Below are positions 58,435 through 64,000 of a DNA stretch of 64,000 nt, piece by piece (the first letter of the stretch is position 1; each line of letters starts with the position of its first letter). The notes under the pieces are model-generated. The model was not told the origin of the DNA and did not search any database. It saw nothing but the letters and a program-made list of their open reading frames with translations. A program made the position numbers and the translations under genes. The DNA is from Lucinisca nassula (lineage: Eukaryota; Mollusca; Bivalvia; Lucinida; Lucinidae). The DNA lies in NCBI GenBank assembly GCA_963580285.1, contig OY757016.1, positions 46,993,228 through 47,057,227 of the forward strand, read 5' to 3'.

Positions 58435-59580
58435 TCAAGAGACAGAGCTAAATGTACAAACAAAACACTGTTGAGTCAAGTTCAACTCAGTTGGTCAAAA
58501 GCAATGAGCAGGGTGTCTCATTGTGGATGTGTGGATGAAATTTTATTAGCCTTGAGGCCTCAGTTTTCAAGAAACAGAGCTAACTGAGGTAATGGCCAGA
58601 TATGACCGACTCAGTATAAGAAGATAGATAGATAACTGTACAGACAAATGAGCCAAGCATGAAAAGCAGGTCAAACTAATTTGGTCAATAGCAATGGGCT
58701 GGGTATGCCATTGTGGATGTGTGTATGAAGTTTCATCAGCCTTGAAGCCTCAGTTTCCAAGAAACAATTAAATGTACAGACAAAACACTCTTGAGCCAAG
58801 CATGAAAAGTAGGTCAAACACATTGAATGCTCAACAGCACAGTGCCATTGTGGATGTACATATAAGTTAAAATAGCCTTGAGGGCTCCGTTTTCAAGAAA
58901 CAGTTAAATGTACGGACGAAATACTGATGAGCCAAGCATGAAAAGTAGGTCAAACACATTTGGTCAACAGCACAGTGCCATTGTGAATGTATGTATGAAG
59001 TTTCATCATCCTTGAGGGCTCCGTTTTCAAGAAACAGTTAAATGTACAGATCAAATACTGATGAGCCAAACATGAAAAGTAGGTCAAACTCAGTTGGTCA
59101 ATAGCAATGGGCAGGGTGTGCCACTGTGGATGTATGTATGACGTTTCATCAGCCTTGAGGGCTCCATTTTCATGCAACAGTTAAATGTACAGCATGAAAA
59201 ATAGGTCAAACTCATTTGGTCAACAGCACTGGACAGGTGTGGCCATTTTGGATGTGTGTATGAAGTTTCATTCTGCTTTGAGGCCTCAGTTTTCAAGAAA
59301 CAGAGCTAAATGTATAGATAAAACACTGTTGAGCCAAGCATGAAAAGAAGGTCAAACACATTTGATCAACAGCACTGGGCAGGGTGTGTCATTGTGGATG
59401 TATGTATGAAGTTTTATTAGGCTAGAGGCCTGGACAGAGCTAAATGCACAGATTAAATATTGTTCAGCCAAGCGTAAAAAGTTGGTCAATATCAGGTGAC
59501 AGCACTGGGCAGGGTGCATCATGGTGATGTTTCATTTGCCGAAGAGGCTTCACATGTTTGAGAAACAAAGCTCATTGCAC
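58435..59580 (+). repeat. Array of about eight 140-150-bp units
   Basis: Units: TTTTCAAGAAACAGTTAAAT, GTACAGACAAAACACTGATG, AGCCAAGCATGAAAAGTAGG, TCAAACACATTTGGTCAACA, GCACTGGGCAGGGTGTGCCA, TTGTGGATGTATGTATGAAG, TTTCATCAGCCTTGAGG. A foreign 60-bp segment (58577-58640) is the inverted copy of 49945-49990. The ORFs at 58950-59296 lie in these repeats. Confidence 0.75.
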
Positions 59581-59584
59581 AGAC

Positions 59585-59782
59585 TTAACCCTTGGCCTGC
59601 TGATCCCGGATATGCCTTATTTCCCAAACAATGAAGATACCAATCAGATTGCTTCTGACAGATCTACATTGTTTGCCACTCAGATTGTGAATTTGTTGCA
59701 ATAATTTGCATCAAGGAATCGTAATGGTTGATAATCGGTAGTGGGTGTGGCAGATAAAAATATTCAGCAGGAAAAGGGTTAA
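59585..59782. mobile_element. MITE-B copy 11, core deleted
   Basis: TTAACCCTTGGCCTGCTGAT to CAGCAGGAAAAGGGTTAA. The palindrome is reduced to ATCAGATTGCTTCTGACAGA TC, about 14 bp shorter than other copies. Confidence 0.8.
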
Positions 59783-60089
59783 CATTGTTTAAGATGATGA
59801 CAATGCAGCTGCTGCCTGACAGTGATTTCTATTTTGCTCCAGTAAGCTAAATTTGCCCCCCCTCCCCTGATGGTAGCATTAAATGGCAGCAAATGGAACT
59901 TTTTCCAAATTTAAAATATTTTATTTCTAACCTTACCAGCTCTAAGAACAGCAAGCCTTGCCTACCTTTAAGACTGTATCAGTTAATTTATAAACAAACC
60001 AATGTAAAAAGATACACAACAATTTTCACCTCGTGGGATGATCCAATCTAAGGGACAAGACTCTTTTCTTTGAGATGAAAAATTTGAGA
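59783..60089. other. Stretch with a copy of the 42440 repeat
   Basis: 59930-60050 aligns with 42440-42560 (see that entry). The rest shows no recognisable feature. Confidence 0.4.
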
Positions 60090-61347
60090 ATAATCCATTT
60101 TGTACCGGAAACCCCGAAACGGTAACCCCGGCAAACAGTGAAAGCCCAGATCAGACACCGCAGAACGCAGCGTCTGATCAGGGCCTACACTGTTTGAAAA
60201 AAGTTAACCCATTTTCCAAATAAATTTTGAAGAAAAGACAACCTGAAGCCCCTAAAGTTTTAAATGAACTCCTGCTATATACAGTCGAACTTCGATGGCT
60301 CGAACTCGCCTGGACCAGTGAAAAAAGTTTGAGAGATCGGTAGTACGAGATATTGAATTTTCAACTCAGACATGTACATGACGATACATGATGACTGGCT
60401 AGCCTACATGTGCAATGCATGACAATATCTATCTGTTCTACAAGGAATTAAAAAACAATAAACACTTTTTTTTGTTTTACTTTTTATTTACAACCCCACA
60501 TGAATTTATAACAATGACATACATCTAGTTTTTTAACGTGGAACAAACAACAATATGTATTTATCACATGAGACAATAAACTGCAGTGCATGTACGATTA
60601 AAGTCCGTTTCTTAAAGAGACAAAAATACAGTCCATTCAGCACGACAAATATTAAAAAACAAAAGTCAATTTCTATTTTCATTTCCTATTTTCAATTCAC
60701 TTCTTAGAAAAAGTCTATTTTCACTTTCTGAAAAAGTCCGTTAGGCTTATTGATGTTTGCAATTTCTATTTTCATTTTCTACTTTCGATTTACTTCTTAG
60801 AAAAAGTTTATTTTCACTTTCTGAAAAAGTCTGTTATTGATGTCGTCTTTGCAGTTTATTAACATTTCTCAACTCAAAGTGTCATTACAAACAAACTTGT
60901 TAAAACAAATTGGTGACCATATGTCTCCTTCGATGTTTTAATTGTTACCTGCTAGCATATTTCACACTTTTTCGCCAAAACAACAGTTCGGCAATTAAGT
61001 TTCGCCAGGTAAATGCGTTCAAGCATGCGGCTGTTATAATCGCTGAGCGCTTATGGCAATAATACTCAAATAATCAAGCGTCTGGAAGATCTGTAAAATG
61101 GAAGTTATTGTTCGAGACATCGATGTGTATTTTCACTAAAAATTGTTCTAGGGACCTTATGAGGAGTTCGATAGTTCGAGTCATCGGTGTTCCAGCAAAG
61201 GGTGTAAATTTACATTAAAAATGTAGGCCATTCGTCGGGACCGGGGCGTGAGTTCGAGTGATCCGGGGTGTTCAAGCCGACCGAGTTTGAGCCAACGAAG
61301 TTTGACTGTATAAGGTGGAAGATTCCATTTGGTACAAAAAGGGTTAA
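60090..61347. mobile_element. MITE-C interrupted by a pogo-like element
   Basis: The left part (TAATCCATTTTGTACCGGAA to CTCCTGCTATA, 60281) and right part (TATAAGGTGGAAGATTCCAT to ACAAAAAGGGTTAA) are continuous once 60282-61308 and one TA are removed. Core ACACCGCAGAACGCAGCGTC imperfect. Confidence 0.8.
60282..61308. mobile_element. Pogo/Tigger-like non-autonomous element, 1027 bp
   Basis: CAGTCGAACTTCGATGGCTC on the left faces GAGCCAACGAAGTTTGACTG on the right: 27-bp terminal repeats with three mismatches. TA lies on each side (60280-60281 and 61309-61310). Subterminal TTCGAG(T/A)CATCG motifs recur near the right end (61103, 61165). The interior has a duplicated CTATTTTCA/TTTCACTTTCTGAAAAAGTC region (60680-60840). 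No transposase ORF. Confidence 0.85.
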
Positions 61348-61410
61348 AGGAACTGAAATACAAAACATACAGCAAACTGAACCATGACCATCACAAAATT
61401 TAAGTCTGAA

Positions 61411-61642
61411 TTAACCCATTCTATAATGGTGGACTCTTCCATTGCTATATGTTGGACAAGTCCATTTGTCATATAAGGGGCGTCAGGCCTATTTTTTTTC
61501 GTTTTTATTCCATTTTTGACGGAAAATTCTGTTAGCAAATAGTCCAGGCCCTGATCAGACGCCGCGTTCTGTGGTGTCTGATCTGGGCCAGCACTGTTTG
61601 CCAAGACACCCCTTTAGGGGTTTCCTGTATACAATGGGTTAG
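61411..61642. mobile_element. MITE-J copy 3
   Basis: TTAACCCATTCTATAATGGT to TGTATACAATGGGTTAG. Collar TAGTCCAGGCCCTGATCAGA; palindrome GACGCCGCGTTCTGTGGTGTC imperfect; CACTGTTTGCCAAGACACCC. Lies 45 bp from the TPR exon's donor. Confidence 0.8.
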
Positions 61643-61692
61643 CATTAGTTTGCGATATTGGTACTTGAACTAAATGTAGTACCGGTACTTAC

Positions 61693-61785
61693 CAAGCTGT
61701 GTAATCTTAATATCAAGAGCTCTGCGTAGTAATCTTTGGCACTCTGATCTGGCAGCCAAACTTGTCTCGTCCTTTAACAGCTTGC
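61693..61785 (-). CDS. TPR protein gene, penultimate exon
   Basis: 93 bp between acceptor TTTTTCTAG (ending 61786) and donor GTAAGT (from 61692), minus strand. Two bases, 30 codons, one base. The peptide KLLKDETSLAARSECQRLLR RALDIKITQL (shown in two parts) has the alternating helix pattern of a KLC-type TPR. RLLRRALDI repeats the FRRVLEI of the previous exon at a 45-residue spacing. Phase 1 on both sides allows exon-wise duplication. No repeat overlaps it. Confidence 0.85.
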
Positions 61786-61839
61786 CTAGAAAAATATGGA
61801 CAAATCTTTAACTCATTTTGTACTGAATCACATTTTTGT

Positions 61840-61965
61840 TTTTCTGTTTGGTTTGGGTTTTATGGCCCTTTCAAGATTATTTCACTTATTTTGAGCCCAT
61901 CAATAATCAGAGGTGGGCAAAAAACAGAGTACCTTGATCATCTGCTAAAGAACATGGCTGCTATA
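61840..61965 (-). mobile_element. tRNA-SINE 3' fragment
   Basis: TTTATGGCCCTTTCAAGATT ATTTCACTTATTTTGAGCC and AATCAGAGGTGGGCAAAAAA match the body of the SINE at 2530-2757, same orientation. The tRNA-like head is missing. Confidence 0.65.
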
Positions 61966-62188
61966 TCAGATAAATATAATAATTCCCCTATTAATACAAA
62001 CTGAAGACAAATTACGCTTTCAAAAGCACTTTTGAAGGCTTCCGTCTTAATATAGAAATTTACCGATATACATGTACTTTACTTGTCCAAAAAAATGAAT
62101 TGCCTTCCCATACCGAGTGCCAACCCCAACCCCCTTTAATATAATCTTTTGATAAATAGGATTCAGAAAATGTCTGCAAGTATGGTAC

Positions 62189-62295
62189 CTAATTCAACCA
62201 GTGTATCAGCCACCAGTAAATGTTCCTTGTCAAGATGGTGTTCACGGATTTCTAGAACTCTTCGGAATGCATCTTCTGCCGCCATCTTATCATAA
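62189..62295 (-). CDS. TPR protein gene, internal exon
   Basis: 107 bp: acceptor TGTTTCAG (ending 62296), one base, 35 codons, one base, donor GTACCATA from 62188. The peptide includes YDKMAAEDAFRRVLEIREHH and LDKEHLLVADTLVEL. The pattern A..FRRVLEIRE....(D)xEH..VA.TL.ELG is the KLC/nephrocystin-type TPR. It joins to the next exon as VEL-G-KLL. Earlier exons should lie beyond 64000. I saw none at 62300-64000. Confidence 0.85.
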
Positions 62296-62399
62296 CTGAA
62301 ACAAACATGGAAATATGTCAGAATACTATGACTGTAAGGCAAATTTGTTTTTGCTTATTTTGACATTCACTGGCCCAGTCAACACTAATGATCCTTTCA

Positions 62400-62520
62400 A
62401 CCCTGTAGCCCGGTACAGATACCTATGCAAACAGTGTAGAACCTGATGAGAGATGGCTCATACTGAGCCAGAGCCATTTCATCAGGATCTGCATTGCTAG
62501 CCATCCTGTTGACGATTATT
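62400..62520. mobile_element. Collar-type MITE fragment (K-like)
   Basis: TATGCAAACAGTGTAGAACC TGATGAGA, palindrome TGGCTCATACTGAGCCAGAGCCA-like (arms TGGCTC / GAGCCA), TCATCAGGATCTGCATTGC. Collar conserved, palindrome sequence new. Confidence 0.55.
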
Positions 62521-62709
62521 GGCTAGATGCCCTATTTAGTAGAATGGATGTGACCAAATTCAACGGTGGAAGAGTGCATTTCAGAAACTCAGGGGTGAAA
62601 GGGTTATGGCTAGGCTAATCACACTTTTCCTGGGCAGGCTTGGTACATTCATGCAGTCTGATCAGAGTCTTAGCTCACTGCATGAGCCTTCTACAGCCTC
62701 TGGACTATC

Positions 62710-62911
62710 CTAATCCTTATCCTGCTGAATATATTAATCAAGCCACACCCATTACCAGCTATCAGCCATTCAGATTACTTGATATATTCATTTGATGCAC
62801 AAACTGCATGACAAACAGTGTAGAGCCTGATCAGATGGCTCTCGCCATCTGATCTGGATCTACACTGTTTGCAAAGGTAGGGGTTGTTGTGAACAGCAGG
62901 ATAAGGGTTAA
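62710..62911. mobile_element. MITE-B copy 12, short palindrome
   Basis: TAATCCTTATCCTGCTGAAT to CAGCAGGATAAGGGTTAA. The centre is contracted to GATCAGATGGCTCTCGCCATCTGATC (arms GATCAGATGGC / GCCATCTGATC). Confidence 0.85.
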
Positions 62912-63027
62912 GGGAGATAAGCAAAAACATTTGCCACAGTGGATGTGTGAGCAGGCTGATCTGAGTCTTCTAGTTCACAACTGTCTTCCTGCTGGTTTTG
63001 TTGTATACTGTCTAAATTTACATTTCT

Positions 63028-63266
63028 GGGACCAGTTGTTCAAATCAATCGACGTTGTTAGTTAATGTATCATTAAAACTTTTACCATTTAGTATGGCAA
63101 ATATGCTAATATTTTTGCTGAAAAAAATCTGAGCAGCTTTTGCATCTGCAAAAGCTGCTCACATTACCACTGTATTAGATATTGTACTTGCAATACTAGA
63201 ACAGTTAACAATTTGATCACTAATCAGCTCATTAAGCTAATGATACTTTGAACAACTGGACCCTGA
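63028..63266. mobile_element. MITE-F copy 10
   Basis: GGGACCAGTTGTTCAAATCA to TTTGAACAACTGGACCCTG. Hairpin TCTGAGCAGCTTTTGCATCT / complement. The right half of the stem has lost its TTTTTCAGCAAAAAT part. Confidence 0.8.
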
Positions 63267-63344
63267 TCTTGGTTTTAGACTCTTGTTATGTATCTAAAAT
63301 GTAAAAGTGTCTCATGGCCTGTTTGTACATCCTGTTCAACCACC

Positions 63345-63628
63345 CCTGCCCATTGGCACTTGAAGAAATAGACTGGGCTGCATGGTGCTTCCACGCAGAG
63401 CTGAAACTGACTGAACTTGAGAACTGGCACACCACTTAGAAACTCTAAGCCTGCCCAGGAAAAGTGGTGAGTTGGACTGCTCCTTTAACTCTAGCTATTC
63501 GCTGGTAGGGTTTGAGATGTCATTTCATCTCAAAGTCAAGAAAAAGTCCCACAAATTGGAAGCAACATCTCCAAACTGACCTAAATAGTGTTGACAGGGA
63601 CATAAAACGTCAATTCAAACAAACATCC
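63345..63628 (+). mobile_element. SINE-E, divergent subfamily (plus strand)
   Basis: CCCCTGCCCATTGGCACTTG to CGTCAATTCAAACAAACATC. Shares CCACTTAGAAACTCTAAGCC and ACTGACCTAAATAGTGTTGA with the copy at 35756. Confidence 0.75.
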
Positions 63629-63754
63629 TGTTCATGTTTTCCCACATGAAGGTATCCTCATACTTATTTCTAGATATTTTTCTTAATCTGAATCCAACAT
63701 ATCCATTCAGTCTGCAAAAGGGGCAAATGGTTGTACTTGACTTTGTGCTTAAAA

Positions 63755-63926
63755 CATATCCTGCTAAACAAGACAACCCCTACATTTGCAAACAGTGCAT
63801 ATCCAGATCAAATGGCTGCAAACAGTGCAGATCCAGATCAGATGGCTTCTTTAGTTTGGGAATTTAATTGGCTGATAGTCACAAATGGATGTGGTTAAAT
63901 TAATTTGTTCAGCAGGATAAGGTTAA
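63755..63926. mobile_element. MITE-B copy 13 with duplicated collar
   Basis: ATCCTGCTAAACAAGACAAC CCCTAC, then GCAAACAGTGCATATCCAGA TCAAATGGCT repeated as GCAAACAGTGCAGATCCAGA TCAGATGGCT. The palindrome's second arm is lost. Right end TTCAGCAGGATAAGGTTAA. Confidence 0.7.
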
Positions 63927-63956
63927 TTGAATCACTTTCTAGGGCTTGTCTTATGA

Positions 63957-64000
63957 TTAACCCATTGTATACTAGTGGACTCTTCCATTGCTATATGTTG
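63957..64000. mobile_element. MITE-J copy, cut by window end
   Basis: TTAACCCATTGTATACTAGT GGACTCTTCCATTGCTATAT GTTG. Identical to the family consensus as far as it goes. Confidence 0.8.

Larger units (their letters stand above)
28909..61692 (-). other. 32.8-kb intron of the TPR gene
   Basis: Donor GTAAGT at 61692-61687 and acceptor CTCAG ending at 28909, both on the minus strand. Phase 1 on both sides (CTT G | GT GGA). The join gives LDIKITQLG-GEHIDTRAV, which keeps the LG..H spacing of KLC-type TPRs. That argues against an obligatory extra exon in between, although a cassette exon at 45960-46083 cannot be excluded. Nearly all of the intron is repeats. Confidence 0.7.

Overview
The window is AT-rich, repeat-saturated animal DNA. 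Introns with GT-AG junctions, tRNA-derived SINEs, 5'-truncated non-LTR retrotransposons, many small palindromic DNA transposons and Helitron-like elements with (GTCC)n blocks suggest a bivalve mollusc; the species cannot be told from what I can see. I find no operons, no CRISPR array, no plausible free-standing tRNA or rRNA gene, and no prokaryotic or viral genes.

One host gene is well supported, on the minus strand. Two small exons (62189-62295 and 61693-61785) and a large terminal exon (27308-28908) join in frame through phase-1 introns. They encode kinesin-light-chain-type tetratricopeptide repeats followed by a long Ser/Arg/Gly-rich tail. The intron between the last two exons is about 32.8 kb, so roughly half of the window is one intron packed with repeats. 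The 5' part of the gene lies beyond position 64000. Two further minus-strand candidate exons (4310-4422 and 45960-46083) are weaker.

Almost everything else is mobile or tandem DNA. I labelled recurring families with letters. A: about 270-bp palindromic MITE. B, C, J and L: MITEs flanked by TTAA with CCC...GGG ends, hence piggyBac-like; with family K they share an internal collar (GCAAACAGTG..GATCAGA). F: hairpin MITE ending CAGGGCCCAGTTGTTC. H: TACACC...GGTGTA MITE. I: CAGTAAAA...TTTTACTG MITE. E: about 290-bp SINE with an (AAAC)n tail. T: large elements beginning ACAAG plus a short hairpin, filled with 130-160-bp tandem units, and ending in a stem that pairs with the start, then AAAAA.

Layout: 1-6.6 kb, MITEs A/B/C/F/H/J and a tRNA-SINE. 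6.6-10.4 kb, a pogo-like element holding a dead LINE that itself carries two insertions, then a TIR element. 10.4-17.9 kb, minisatellites, SINE E and nested DNA transposons. 17.9-25.1 kb, MITEs and SINEs, including a SINE whose A-box segment is repeated 11 times. 25.5-28.9 kb, a T element, a foldback repeat and the gene's last exon. 29-36.3 kb, nested SINE E, a Helitron and a 29-bp minisatellite between two F elements. 36.6-42.3 kb, a multi-level nest. 43.2-52.6 kb, T elements and tandem arrays. 53-57.5 kb, a possible old hAT element with an RTE-like LINE fragment. 57.5-59.6 kb, tandem arrays. 59.6-64 kb, MITEs, a pogo-like insertion and the two TPR exons.

My preferred candidates for something undescribed are the T elements, whose two ends co-vary as complementary stems and two of which sit in A-runs, and the conserved collar shared by piggyBac-like MITE families with different termini.
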